In this document: in pieces, positions 16,535-25,024 of the stretch
Layout: each line of letters begins with the position of its first letter
Position numbering within the stretch: position 1 is the stretch's first letter
Origin: a bacterium
GTDB lineage: Bacteria > T1Sed10-126
Assembly (NCBI GenBank): GCA_003554945.1
Contig: PWHN01000064.1
Coordinates: 1-33,642 of the forward strand
DNA length: 33,642 nucleotides
Reading direction: 5' to 3'
Translations under genes and position numbers: made by a program
The notes under the pieces: model-generated
What the model was told of the DNA's origin: nothing
Database searches by the model: none
The model's input: the letters and a program-made list of their open reading frames with translations, nothing else

Positions 16535-16596
16535 CGTTACTGCTTTTCCTGTGTCGATTGGTTGAAGGAATCTTCAGCTCGCCCTTAAAACTTTGT

Positions 16597-16624
16597 TAAA
16601 CTGCCGGCGTCCGAATTACGATAA
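16597..16624 (+). promoter_or_regulatory. Possible sigma-28 type promoter upstream of fliM
   Basis: TAAA at 16597-16600, 16 bases, then TACGATAA at 16617-16624, which matches six of eight positions of GCCGATAA. The spacer length equals that of the two stronger sites. It lies 134 bp before the fliM start, in a 224-bp gap that also contains a GAAGC/GCTTC hairpin at 16662-16678. Confidence 0.35.
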
Positions 16625-16758
16625 TCATAGTAGAAGTTTGATTAACTTATTCGGCCTCACTGAAGCGCCGGGTGCTTCGCTTACGAATTATTGGCGACAA
16701 TTGCGCTGTAATAGAGAGTTAAGCTAAAAAAATGAAATGCACGTAGGTGGTGTGACTT

Positions 16759-17898
16759 TTGGCAGAAGATGAAGTTTTAGGTCAGGATGAGATAGATTCA
16801 TTACTGGGAGCCCTTTCCGATGAGGAAGAGGTGGATGTAAGTGCGGAACCCGAGCCGGCGGCTGCTCAGCCAGCGGAAACGGCCTCGGCCGGTGGTGGTG
16901 CTCCGGCAGATTCTAAACAGGATAAGTTCGCCGGCCGCGACATCAAAGAATATAATTTCAAACGGCCGGATAAATTCAGCAAGGATCAAATTCGTACCCT
17001 ACAGATGGTTCACGAGTCTTTTGCTCGAACCACTACTACTGATCTTTCCGCGCAGCTCCGTTCTCTGGCAAGCCTTACTGTCGCTTCGGTTGATCAGCTA
17101 AGTTACGAGGAATTCATGAAGGTGGTTCCCAGCCCCACAACTCTGGGTATAATTGACATGGACCCCCTTGACGGCAAGGCAATTTTTGAAATGGATCCCG
17201 TGCTTGTCTTTGAAATAGTTGATCGCCTTTTTGGCGGTGGTGAAGGGACCCGGCAGCCGGATATTGATCGTGAGCTTACCGATATTGAACACAGCGTTAT
17301 TGAACGCATTTATATGAGCATTTTAAATAACTTGCGTGAATCCTGGGAAGATGTGCTTGACCTTCATCCCCGGCTTGAACAGATTGAATCCAACCCGCAA
17401 TTTGTTCAGATTATTCCGCCCAACGACATGGTTGTTTTAATTACCTTTGACACTAAGATCGGGGATACCGAGGGTATGACTAACTTTTGTATCCCCTACG
17501 TTATTCTGGGCCCGGTAATTAATAAGCTATCCGCTACTTTCTGGTATGGCTCCTCGGCTCACGAGTTGAGCGATAGCCAGGTCAAGATGCTGGAGGAAAA
17601 AATTGACTATGTTCAGGTCCCGGTCAGTGTTGAAATCGGACGCACGGAGATAGAGGTGCAGGATTTTGTTAACCTGCAGGAAGGCGACGTTATTAAGCTG
17701 GATACCGGGATGGAGGAGCCGTTTACTTTTAATATTAATGGTAAACCAAAATACAACTGTAAACCCGGCTATCGGGGCAAAAAACTGGCTGTCCAAATCA
17801 TTGAACCCAAAACAGAAGATGAGTTTGTAGCAACAATGATGAGCGACCTGAAGGAACATATATTAGAAGAAGAATCAACATTGGAAGAGAGGCGATGA
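16759..17898 (+). CDS. fliM: FliM, flagellar motor switch protein
   Basis: FliM is the CheY-P-binding part of the C-ring. The 379-residue protein opens with the CheY-binding peptide (LGQDEIDSLLGAL), then a low-complexity linker (about 20-55), the FliM middle domain (FKRPDKFSKDQIRTLQMVHE, then FARTTTTDLSAQLRS and NPQFVQIIPPNDMVVLITF) and a C-terminal SpoA domain (VPVSVEIGRTEIEVQDFVNL). The linker is longer and more acidic than usual. Start TTG 16759 is supported by AGGTGG eight bases upstream. The fliY gene starts three bases after its stop. Confidence 0.96.
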   Translation: MAEDEVLGQDEIDSLLGALSDEEEVDVSAEPEPAAAQPAETASAGGGAPADSKQDKFAGRDIKEYNFKRPDKFSKDQIRTLQMVHESFARTTTTDLSAQLRSLASLTVASVDQLSYEEFMKVVPSPTTLGIIDMDPLDGKAIFEMDPVLVFEIVDRLFGGGEGTRQPDIDRELTDIEHSVIERIYMSILNNLRESWEDVLDLHPRLEQIESNPQFVQIIPPNDMVVLITFDTKIGDTEGMTNFCIPYVILGPVINKLSATFWYGSSAHELSDSQVKMLEEKIDYVQVPVSVEIGRTEIEVQDFVNLQEGDVIKLDTGMEEPFTFNINGKPKYNCKPGYRGKKLAVQIIEPKTEDEFVATMMSDLKEHILEEESTLEERR

Positions 17899-17901
17899 TC
17901 C

Positions 17902-18972
17902 GTGGCTGACGACGACGTTTTATCCGATGACGAAATAGAAGCTTTACTTGCAGATGAAGGTGAAGGCGACGAAGCTCCCGCTCCCTCTGAGGACATTGAT
18001 CCCCTGGAGTCTGTGCGCTCATTTTACAATCAGGTGGCCGGTACCGTTGAGAATATCCTCTCAACTGTTATTGACCGCGAGGTGGAAAGTAAACTTATAG
18101 AGTGTAATCTGCTTGAAAAGTCTGAGCTTGAGGGTAACCTCGACGGGAATGAGTGGGTTGTTGTCACCTCAGAACTGGGCGGTGCTATCTCGGGCACGGC
18201 ACGTTATGTTATGCCGTTCGATGTAGCCCATGGCATAGCCCGGGTGATGATGGGCGAAGAGGAGGACGATGCTCCTGAGGAATTTACTGAGGCTTATGAG
18301 AGTGCTGTTGTTGAGATTTTTAACCAGCTCGTCAACTCTCTGGCGACTGAATTAAATAACGTTACCGGTGAGGAAATATCTCTTGAACCTCCGGAAAGCA
18401 GTGTCATAGAAACTAACGAGTTGCTGGAAAGAGTTGAAGAAGACGAGTTTCTCTGGGTTGAATATACCCTTTCAATTGAGGATCTCTTTGATTCGGGAGC
18501 ATTTTTTGAGATACAGCCTTCATCAATTGTCGATCTAATTGGTGAGGAGGCTGAAGAGCCGGAGACAGAAGCTGCCGCCGAACCGGCGGCGACGTCCGCC
18601 CCTGAACCAGAGCCTGCAGAACCTCAGGCTGCTCCAGCGTCTGGCGGCGGCGACCAGAAAGAGGCAAAAGCTGTTGATTTTCCTCAGTTTGAGGCAACTG
18701 AAGGCGAAGAGTCGGCCGGTGATATAAACCTTCTGATGGATGTACCCATGGAGGTTTCAGTTGAACTGGGCCGGACCAAGCTTCGGGTTAAGGAAATTCT
18801 GGATCTCGGCGCCGGCTCTATTATTGAACTTGATCGTCTCGCCGGTGAGCCGGTTGACCTGCTTATCAACGGTAGATTAGTTGCCCGCGGTGAGGTTGTA
18901 GTTATTGATGAAAACTTTGGTGTTCGCGTGACTGCAGTAGTTTCCGCAATGGAGAGACTGCGCCCGGAGTAA
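17902..18972 (+). CDS. fliY: FliY, motor switch protein with CheC-like phosphatase domain
   Basis: This 356-residue protein is FliN fused behind a CheC-like domain, the FliY form found in Firmicutes and spirochaetes. It has an N-terminal EIEALL peptide similar to that of FliM (11-16), a CheC/FliM-like middle (about 35-215), a Pro/Ala/Glu linker (about 216-265) and a C-terminal SpoA domain (MEVSVELGRTKLRVKEIL). The phosphatase signature S-x3-E-x2-N-x22-P is intact at Ser134, Glu138, Asn141 and Pro164, so it may dephosphorylate CheY-P at the motor. The first half-site is not recognisable. GTG start, three bases after fliM. Confidence 0.93.
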   Translation: MADDDVLSDDEIEALLADEGEGDEAPAPSEDIDPLESVRSFYNQVAGTVENILSTVIDREVESKLIECNLLEKSELEGNLDGNEWVVVTSELGGAISGTARYVMPFDVAHGIARVMMGEEEDDAPEEFTEAYESAVVEIFNQLVNSLATELNNVTGEEISLEPPESSVIETNELLERVEEDEFLWVEYTLSIEDLFDSGAFFEIQPSSIVDLIGEEAEEPETEAAAEPAATSAPEPEPAEPQAAPASGGGDQKEAKAVDFPQFEATEGEESAGDINLLMDVPMEVSVELGRTKLRVKEILDLGAGSIIELDRLAGEPVDLLINGRLVARGEVVVIDENFGVRVTAVVSAMERLRPE

Positions 18973-19123
18973 TATCAGTTCTCACTACTTTTCAAAAATT
19001 TTATTTGAAATATCTCCCCTCTTGTATTATCATTACTATGTGATATAGTTAAAAAGGCTCGAATGGGAATCGTGCCTGCGGTATTGTGCTATAAATGATT
19101 GTGAATGGAAAGGGGAGTCCTGA

Positions 19124-19759
19124 ATGTGTTCCGGGCCTCGTGCCACTGTACTATCCCTGTCTCTTGTTTTATTGCTTCTATTTTTTATCCCCCTCCCCTT
19201 AGCAGCGGAAGATTATACCTCCGACCAATTTCTATCCGAATCATTAGAAGATCTGGATGAAGATCCCGACCCCGCTGCTGATTTAGGTAGTGATGATTAC
19301 GAAGTCACAACCGCCAACGATGGTATGTACTGGTTTTTGCTGAAGCTGGTCGGCGGGCTGGGAGTTGTTATACTGACAATATGGGGAATTGGAAAATTAT
19401 TACAGAAGTCGGGCATCGGGAATAATTCCAACCAGTTTATGAGAGTTCATTCCACTTTACCTTTGAGCCGCGATCAATTTCTCCGAATAACTCAAATTGG
19501 CAAAAAATTTATAGTGATTGGTGTTACCGGAGAGTCTATAAACAAAATCTGTGAAATTACGGACCCGGATGTAATTCAGGAGTTAAATTTTCAGAGCGAG
19601 GAAGCGGAAGAGGAGCCGGAGCAGGATTTCAGTAACCTGTTGAAGCGTTTTCTGGGCGGAGCCGACCACTCTTTCAGGCAGCAGCAAGAAAACCAGAATA
19701 TAGACACACTCAAACAGAAATTACAGGAACTTCAGGGGCAGGGGGAAGTAGGGGGATGA
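19124..19759 (+). CDS. fliO: FliO, flagellar export gate assembly protein
   Basis: A 211-residue protein with a signal-peptide-like N-terminus (hydrophobic about 8-27, ending PLPLAAE), an acidic periplasmic stretch, one membrane segment at about 69-88 (YWFLLKLVGGLGVVILTIW) and a cytoplasmic beta-rich domain (MRVHSTLPLSRDQFLRITQI, GKKFIVIGVTGESINKI) typical of FliO. FliO helps FliP assemble into its ring. GGGGAG precedes the ATG. The fliP ATG overlaps the stop codon (ATGA), and the location before fliP is diagnostic. Confidence 0.9.
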   Translation: MCSGPRATVLSLSLVLLLLFFIPLPLAAEDYTSDQFLSESLEDLDEDPDPAADLGSDDYEVTTANDGMYWFLLKLVGGLGVVILTIWGIGKLLQKSGIGNNSNQFMRVHSTLPLSRDQFLRITQIGKKFIVIGVTGESINKICEITDPDVIQELNFQSEEAEEEPEQDFSNLLKRFLGGADHSFRQQQENQNIDTLKQKLQELQGQGEVGG

Positions 19760-20535
19760 GGCCGACAGCGTTCCTGCTCGTATTTATCATCTTGGTCTCA
19801 TTCTTAGCTGCACCGGCTCAGCAACTTTATGCGCAGGAGATCGACGACCTGGGATTTGATTTGCCCAGCCTTGAAATTGGGTTAGAGGGTGGCGAGGAAG
19901 ACGGCGATCTTAGTCTCGCCATGCAGCTTATCTTCCTTATTACCATACTTGCTCTTGCGCCGGGGATAATGCTGATGGTTACCAGTTTTACCCGGATTAT
20001 TGTTGTGCTTACCTTTGTGGGTCGGGCCCTATCTCTCCAGGAAATGCCCCCCCGCCAGGTAATGGTAAGTCTTGCAATTTTTATGACTTTTTTCATAATG
20101 GCTCCAACTATATCCGAGATGAATGAGCGAGCTTTCCAGCCTTATCTTGCCGGGGAACTGGGGCAGATGGAAGCTCTAAGTGAGGCGGCGGTTCCTCTGC
20201 GGGCTTTTATGTTACAGAATACACAAGAAAAAGACCTGGCTTTTTTTATGAGTGCCAGTGACCTTCCCCGGCCAGAGACCCGCGACGACGTGCCCATCTG
20301 GGTGATTATCCCCGCTTTTATGCTTTCAGAACTCTCTCGAGGGTTTGTGATGGGGGTCCTGTTGTTTATTCCTTTTGTTGTTATAGACATGGTTACTGCC
20401 AGTGTTCTTATGTCAATGGGCATGATGATGCTGCCGCCGGTTATGATTTCGCTCCCCTTTAAGATAATGCTTTTTGTCCTGGTCGATGGCTGGACTATTG
20501 TCGCTGATTCCGTTATTCAGACTTATGGGGTCTGA
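19756..20535 (+). CDS. fliP: FliP, flagellar export gate protein
   Basis: FliP forms the core of the export pore with FliQ and FliR. The 259-residue protein has a cleavable signal peptide (1-26, ending QQLYA), then membrane segments at about 60-80, 105-120, 185-205 and 215-245. Family signatures are present: LMVTSFTRIIVVLTFVGRAL, PPRQVMVSLAIFMTFFIMAP, and VIPAFMLSELSRGFVMG with a C-terminal PFKIMLFVLVDGW. Length is normal. Overlaps fliO by 4 bp and is followed by fliQ. Confidence 0.97.
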   Translation: MRPTAFLLVFIILVSFLAAPAQQLYAQEIDDLGFDLPSLEIGLEGGEEDGDLSLAMQLIFLITILALAPGIMLMVTSFTRIIVVLTFVGRALSLQEMPPRQVMVSLAIFMTFFIMAPTISEMNERAFQPYLAGELGQMEALSEAAVPLRAFMLQNTQEKDLAFFMSASDLPRPETRDDVPIWVIIPAFMLSELSRGFVMGVLLFIPFVVIDMVTASVLMSMGMMMLPPVMISLPFKIMLFVLVDGWTIVADSVIQTYGV

Positions 20536-20544
20536 GGGTGATTA

Positions 20545-20820
20545 TTGTTGGAACCTGAGCTTGCGGTACAAATCGGTCAAATAGCTTTATACAACGCCTT
20601 GACCATCTCGCTCCCTCTGTTAGGTGCGGGGATGGTTGTCGGACTAATAATAAGTATATTTCAGACTGCAACTCAGATTCAGGAGCAGACGCTAACCTTT
20701 GCGCCCAAAGTTGCTGCTCTCATTATGGTCCTCTTTTTTGGCGGTCACTGGCTGATTGAAAGGTTGATGACTTTTACGCTTGAATTATGGGAATTTTTAG
20801 TTCACGTGGGGGCTCCCTGA
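20545..20820 (+). CDS. fliQ: FliQ, flagellar export gate protein
   Basis: A 91-residue protein with two membrane helices (about 16-40 and 52-75), the family stretch GLIISIFQTATQIQEQTLTF and FAPKVAALIMVLFFGGHW. It packs around the FliP/FliR pore. Start is TTG at 20545, or the next TTG at 20548; both follow GAGGG near the fliP stop, and no ATG is available. Three bases separate its stop from the fliR ATG. Confidence 0.96.
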   Translation: MLEPELAVQIGQIALYNALTISLPLLGAGMVVGLIISIFQTATQIQEQTLTFAPKVAALIMVLFFGGHWLIERLMTFTLELWEFLVHVGAP

Positions 20821-20823
20821 CTA

Positions 20824-21612
20824 ATGGACGGTATTCAATTTTTATTTAATCACTTTGGAGAATTTCTCGCAGTTTTAATGAGAATATCCGGAATATTTGT
20901 AGTGACCCCCGTACTTAGCGCTGGTATAATCACCGGTAAAATTAAAGCTATTATGATTTTCTTGATTTCTTTAATTACTTTTCCCAATCTTGCAGCGAGT
21001 GGAGTTGTCCCCGCTCCGGGTAGTTTGCCTGAGTTAGTGGTGATTGGAGCCGGAGAATTTTTTGTTGGTTTTACAATCGGTTTTCTTATTCTGATGGTGG
21101 TTACGCTTTTTCAGGTTTCCGGCCAATTCTATAGCATACAGATGGGTTTTGGAATTATTAATGTTTTTGACCCGCTGGCCGAAGCCAGTATTCCAATTAT
21201 CTCGCAGCTAAAAGATTTACTCGTTTCCGGTGTCTTCCTCTATTTAAACGGCCATCATTTTGTGCTTGAAGCTGTTTTTCGGAGCTACGAGATGGTTCCC
21301 GTGGTCTATTCGATTGATATGCAGCCGGTCAAGACAGCAATTGTTCAGACATTTGAGCGAGCTTTCCACCATGGATTTTTGATTGGGTTGCCGTTAATTG
21401 GCATTGTTTTTTTGATGACTATGTCGCTTGGTTTATTGTCCCGGCTTGTTCCTCAAATGAACGTTATGGTCATGGGTTTTGGACTAAAAGTCCTGGTTGG
21501 TGAATTTACCTTTATAATGCTTATGCCCATATTTATGCACGTCGCCGTGGGGCTTTTTGAAGAAACCTTCCGAAGTGTAACCCCGTTTCTTCAGGCAATG
21601 GGAGGCGGTTAA
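20824..21612 (+). CDS. fliR: FliR, flagellar export gate protein
   Basis: A 262-residue integral membrane protein with about six membrane segments and family stretches LMRISGIFVVTPVLS, GEFFVGFTIGFLILMVVTLF and MGFGIINVFDPLAEASIPIISQ. It completes the FliP-FliQ-FliR export pore. It ends MGGG-TAA at 21610-21612; the codons for this glycine run also supply GGAGG, the apparent ribosome site for flhB. In some clostridia FliR and FlhB form one fused protein; here they are in different frames. Confidence 0.96.
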   Translation: MDGIQFLFNHFGEFLAVLMRISGIFVVTPVLSAGIITGKIKAIMIFLISLITFPNLAASGVVPAPGSLPELVVIGAGEFFVGFTIGFLILMVVTLFQVSGQFYSIQMGFGIINVFDPLAEASIPIISQLKDLLVSGVFLYLNGHHFVLEAVFRSYEMVPVVYSIDMQPVKTAIVQTFERAFHHGFLIGLPLIGIVFLMTMSLGLLSRLVPQMNVMVMGFGLKVLVGEFTFIMLMPIFMHVAVGLFEETFRSVTPFLQAMGGG

Positions 21613-21613
21613 A

Positions 21614-22813
21614 ATCTATCCTCTCACAAAGGTTGAACGGGAGAAAAAATTTCGGTCAATAGTTGATCATTCACTTGACCTGCAGTTTTTTGCTTCCGCC
21701 GAGGACGAAGGCCGAACTGAGGAACCCACTGAAAAACGTCGTGACGAAGCTCGTGACGAGGGACAGATACCACGAACGGAGGAGTTCCCGGGGGCTCTGG
21801 TGATGGGAGCCGGCTTTCTGATGGTCTGGCTTTTTGGGACCTATATGCTCTGGGAGACGCTGCATTTTGCTGAAGAGATGATTGGAATGGAAAAATTTAG
21901 CGATATTAACCCGGGAAATATCACAGATATTTTCCGCACAATTATGTGGACTGTAATCCGTATAGTTGCACCGGTGACCTCGGCAGCATTTTTTGCCGGT
22001 CTTGTGGGACACCTTTCTCAGGTTGGTTTTTTATTCACCGCTGAACCGCTGAAACTGGATCTTTCCAATTTAAAATTCTCCGGTTCTCAAATGCTTGAGA
22101 AACTGACACTTTCCAAGGAGATCGCCTGGGATCTGATGATGTCTGTTGTCAAGTTGCTTGCGGTCGGGGTTGTCGCAGTTGAAGTTATTTATTCTGAATT
22201 TCATGGAATTATTCTCCTCGTCGATGTCGAACTTTTTGATGGGATTTTATTTGTTCTGAGCCTGGCTTTTGAAATCATTTATAAAACTATTATCATCCTT
22301 TTGATTTTATCCCCAATTGACTGGGCCTTTCAAAAATACCAGCACGAAGAAGACTTAAAAATGACTCCGCAGCAAAAAGACGACGAGCGTAAACAACAGG
22401 AGGGAGACCCTGAAGTCAAGAAGAAACAAAAACAAAAAATGCGAGAAAATGCCCAGCGCCGTATTGAAGAGGAAGTTCCTGAGGCCGATGTGGTTATCAC
22501 CAACCCGACCCATTACGCTGTCGCTCTGGTATACGACGAAAACTCCCTGGAAGCGCCTCAGATAGTTGCCAAAGGGACGGACTTACTGGCTCAGCGGATA
22601 AAACAGCTGGCTCGGGAAAACGGGGTTCCGGTTTACGAGATACCGCTTCTGGCCCGAACTCTTTATCAACTTGATATTGACCAGTTGATTCCACCGGCGC
22701 TATATGACGCTGTTGCTACGGTTTTGGCCTGGGTGGAGACCAATCGTGACAATGTTAGCAAACAGGAACGTGCAAATCTGGAACAGAAAGTGAAGGGATT
22801 GGAAATTGCCTGA
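21614..22813 (+). CDS. flhB: FlhB, export gate substrate-switch protein, non-canonical start
   Basis: FlhB switches export from rod/hook to filament substrates. The autocleavage site NPTH is at Asn297-Pro298 (counted from 21614), after a cytoplasmic charged linker; four membrane segments lie before it. The family N-terminus (LDLQFFA, then TEEPTEKRRDEARDEGQIP) is encoded upstream of the first ATG (21800) but the frame, open from 21581, has no ATG, GTG or TTG there. ATC at 21614 is the best start: GGAGG lies eight bases upstream at 21601-21605. An alternative is a +1 frameshift at the fliR stop giving a FliR-FlhB fusion. With ATC the product is 399 residues. It ends overlapping the TTG start of flhA. 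Confidence 0.85.
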   Translation: MYPLTKVEREKKFRSIVDHSLDLQFFASAEDEGRTEEPTEKRRDEARDEGQIPRTEEFPGALVMGAGFLMVWLFGTYMLWETLHFAEEMIGMEKFSDINPGNITDIFRTIMWTVIRIVAPVTSAAFFAGLVGHLSQVGFLFTAEPLKLDLSNLKFSGSQMLEKLTLSKEIAWDLMMSVVKLLAVGVVAVEVIYSEFHGIILLVDVELFDGILFVLSLAFEIIYKTIIILLILSPIDWAFQKYQHEEDLKMTPQQKDDERKQQEGDPEVKKKQKQKMRENAQRRIEEEVPEADVVITNPTHYAVALVYDENSLEAPQIVAKGTDLLAQRIKQLARENGVPVYEIPLLARTLYQLDIDQLIPPALYDAVATVLAWVETNRDNVSKQERANLEQKVKGLEIA

Positions 22814-24896
22814 TAGAAAAAGTATAGTAGACGTTATCCCGCAGACGGAGTATTTGCTGCCCGTAGGTATCGTCGCTGTAGTCACCATGATTGTTGTGCC
22901 GGTGCCCCCCTTCCTGATGAACCTGCTCATGGTCCTGAATATTAGTTTTGGTGTCATAGTTATTTTAACAGTTGCCTATATGCAGGACGCTCTTGACTTT
23001 TCGGTATTCCCCAGCCTGCTTCTCGTTCAGACCGTCTTTGGCCTGGCTTTAAACGTTACAACTACTCGAAATATATTGCTGGGGGGAGCTCCTTATGTTG
23101 AAGGAGTTATTACTGCTTTCGGAGATTTCGTTATTGGGGATAACGTCATTGTCGGTATCATAATTTTTGCCATAATCATGCTTATTCAATACCTGGTTAT
23201 CGTCAGCGGAACCACCAGAATTTCTGAGGTTGCCGCCCGTTTTACCCTGGACGCTATGCCCGGTAAACAAATGGCTATTGATGCCGATTTAAACGCCGGT
23301 ATTATTGATAAACGAGAGGCTGAAGAGCGCCGGCAGGCGCTTCGTGACGAGGCTGATTTTTACGGAGCCATGGATGGTGCCAGTAAATTTGTAAAGGGAA
23401 ACGTTATCGCCGGTATTATTATTCTGATTGTTAATAGTCTTGGCGGCTGGGCTATTGGTGTCTTCCAGCAGGGACTTGATCCTGTCGATGCTATAACAAC
23501 TTACGTGTTGTTGACCGTTGGTGACGGCCTCGCCGCCCAGATTCCCGCCCTCATGATTGCCACTTCTGCCGGTATGATAGTGACCCACGCCACTGAAGAC
23601 GAGGACCTTGGGGTACAGCTTGCCGGACAATTAACTCAATTCCCCCAGGCTCTATATATTACAGGTGGTACGATCATAACCTTTGGCACTCTCACTCCGC
23701 TGCCATTTGTGCCCATGACTATTATTGGCGGCTGCTTGATCGGGCTTGGCCGTCTTGTTGATAATATGAAGCAGGTGGCAAAAGAAACTGAAGAACAAGA
23801 ACGTCAAGAAGCTGAAGCGGAAGCTGAGGAAGAGGAACCGGAGGACGTTTCACAAATTTTACGGGTTGATCCGATGGAATTAGAAGCTGGCTATGGATTG
23901 ATTCCTCTTATTGACCCCGACCAGGGTGGGGATTTGTTAGAAAGAATCACTGTTATTCGACGTCGTATGGCACTTGATATGGGATTGATTGTTCCTCCGA
24001 TTCGAATTCGGGACAACATGCAGCTTGAACCTAACGAATATGTCGTAAAAATACGCAATGTTGAAGTGGCCCGGGATGTCGTCTACCCCGATATGTATCT
24101 GGCCATGAATCCCGGTGACGTCTCAGAGGAGCTTAGTGGAGAAAAAACTATTGAGCCCGCTTTTGGTTTCCCCGCCACCTGGATTGGCGAGGACCAGCGG
24201 GAGAAAGCGGAACACTCGGGTTATACAGTAGTTGATCCCTCTTCTGTTATAGCTACTCACATCACCGAAGTAATAAAAGACAACGCTCCAGAAATACTGG
24301 GCCGTGATCAGGTTCAGACAATGATTGATCAACTGGAACGGGATTATCCGGCTCTTGTTCAGGAGGTAATACCGGATCCGGTTGATCCCGGTATGCTCCA
24401 AAAAGTACTTAAACTTCTGCTGGAAGAGCGTGTTTCGATTCGTAATCTTGTTTCTATTGTTGAAACGATGGAAGAGTATATACGAGAGGGAGTCCGTGAC
24501 CCGGAAATGCTGGCGGAATACTGCCGCATAGCACTGAGGCGTGAAATAACCCAATCTCACATTGGTGATGATGAAAAGCTGAATGTTATTGCGCTAGATC
24601 CGCAATTTGAACAGATGCTACAGCAAAACATGGACGATGCCGTCGAGGGGCTGCCGCTTGAGCCCGATCTCGCCCAGGCCCTCGCCGAACAGATTGAAAA
24701 TGAAGTTGAAAGGTTAACTGAACGCGGTGTAGAACCGGTAATGATGGTCTCGGCTGTCTTACGCCGCCCCTTCTATAAATATGTTTCAAGACAGGTTAAG
24801 GACCTGGCGGTGCTCTCTTACAACGAGGTTACCGACGACGCTAATATTGAAGTTATGGCCCAGGTTGGGTCGCAGTTTTTAGCGCAAACAGAGTAA
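22806..24896 (+). CDS. flhA: FlhA, flagellar export gate protein
   Basis: The largest export gate component, which converts ion flow into export and docks substrate-chaperone complexes. The 696-residue product has eight membrane segments in the first half with the conserved FHIPEP-type stretch (NVTTTRNILLGG, FTLDAMPGKQMAIDADLNAG, DGASKFVKGNVIAGI, GDGLAAQIPALMIATSAGMIV), an acidic linker (about 322-350) and the four-part cytoplasmic domain to the C-terminus. Start TTG 22806 overlaps the flhB stop by 8 bp, the same arrangement (TTGCCTGA) as at fliG-fliH. A MITE lies between this gene and flhF. Confidence 0.97.
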   Translation: MPDRKSIVDVIPQTEYLLPVGIVAVVTMIVVPVPPFLMNLLMVLNISFGVIVILTVAYMQDALDFSVFPSLLLVQTVFGLALNVTTTRNILLGGAPYVEGVITAFGDFVIGDNVIVGIIIFAIIMLIQYLVIVSGTTRISEVAARFTLDAMPGKQMAIDADLNAGIIDKREAEERRQALRDEADFYGAMDGASKFVKGNVIAGIIILIVNSLGGWAIGVFQQGLDPVDAITTYVLLTVGDGLAAQIPALMIATSAGMIVTHATEDEDLGVQLAGQLTQFPQALYITGGTIITFGTLTPLPFVPMTIIGGCLIGLGRLVDNMKQVAKETEEQERQEAEAEAEEEEPEDVSQILRVDPMELEAGYGLIPLIDPDQGGDLLERITVIRRRMALDMGLIVPPIRIRDNMQLEPNEYVVKIRNVEVARDVVYPDMYLAMNPGDVSEELSGEKTIEPAFGFPATWIGEDQREKAEHSGYTVVDPSSVIATHITEVIKDNAPEILGRDQVQTMIDQLERDYPALVQEVIPDPVDPGMLQKVLKLLLEERVSIRNLVSIVETMEEYIREGVRDPEMLAEYCRIALRREITQSHIGDDEKLNVIALDPQFEQMLQQNMDDAVEGLPLEPDLAQALAEQIENEVERLTERGVEPVMMVSAVLRRPFYKYVSRQVKDLAVLSYNEVTDDANIEVMAQVGSQFLAQTE

Positions 24897-24906
24897 ATCA
24901 GAATTA

Positions 24907-25005
24907 CAATCTAAGTAACCACTTATCTATACCCTTCTCCCTGGGGGGAGAGGACCAGTTTTCCCCCTCAAGGTGGGGGGATAAGATGAGTAGTTACCAA
25001 TCTAA
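24907..25005. mobile_element. 83-bp MITE with GTAAC ends and 8-bp target duplication
   Basis: The element is 24915-24997. The left end GTAACCACTTATCT matches the complement of the right end (AGATGAGTAGTTAC) in 12 of 14 positions. It is flanked exactly by CAATCTAA at 24907-24914 and at 24998-25005. The interior contains CCTTCTCCCTGGGGGGAGAGG and a second C/G tract and folds as a long hairpin. It shares ends and core style with the MITE at 3875-3948. It sits between flhA and flhF, ending 27 bp before the flhF ATG, so it contributes to the flhF leader. Confidence 0.85.
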
Positions 25006-25024
25006 TTTTTTGAGGTGAATGGCT

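Noticed and set aside
18973-19050. Promoter TTGTAT-N16-TATAGT before fliO
   Set aside because: Both hexamers are weak and the region is AT-rich; not enough to call.
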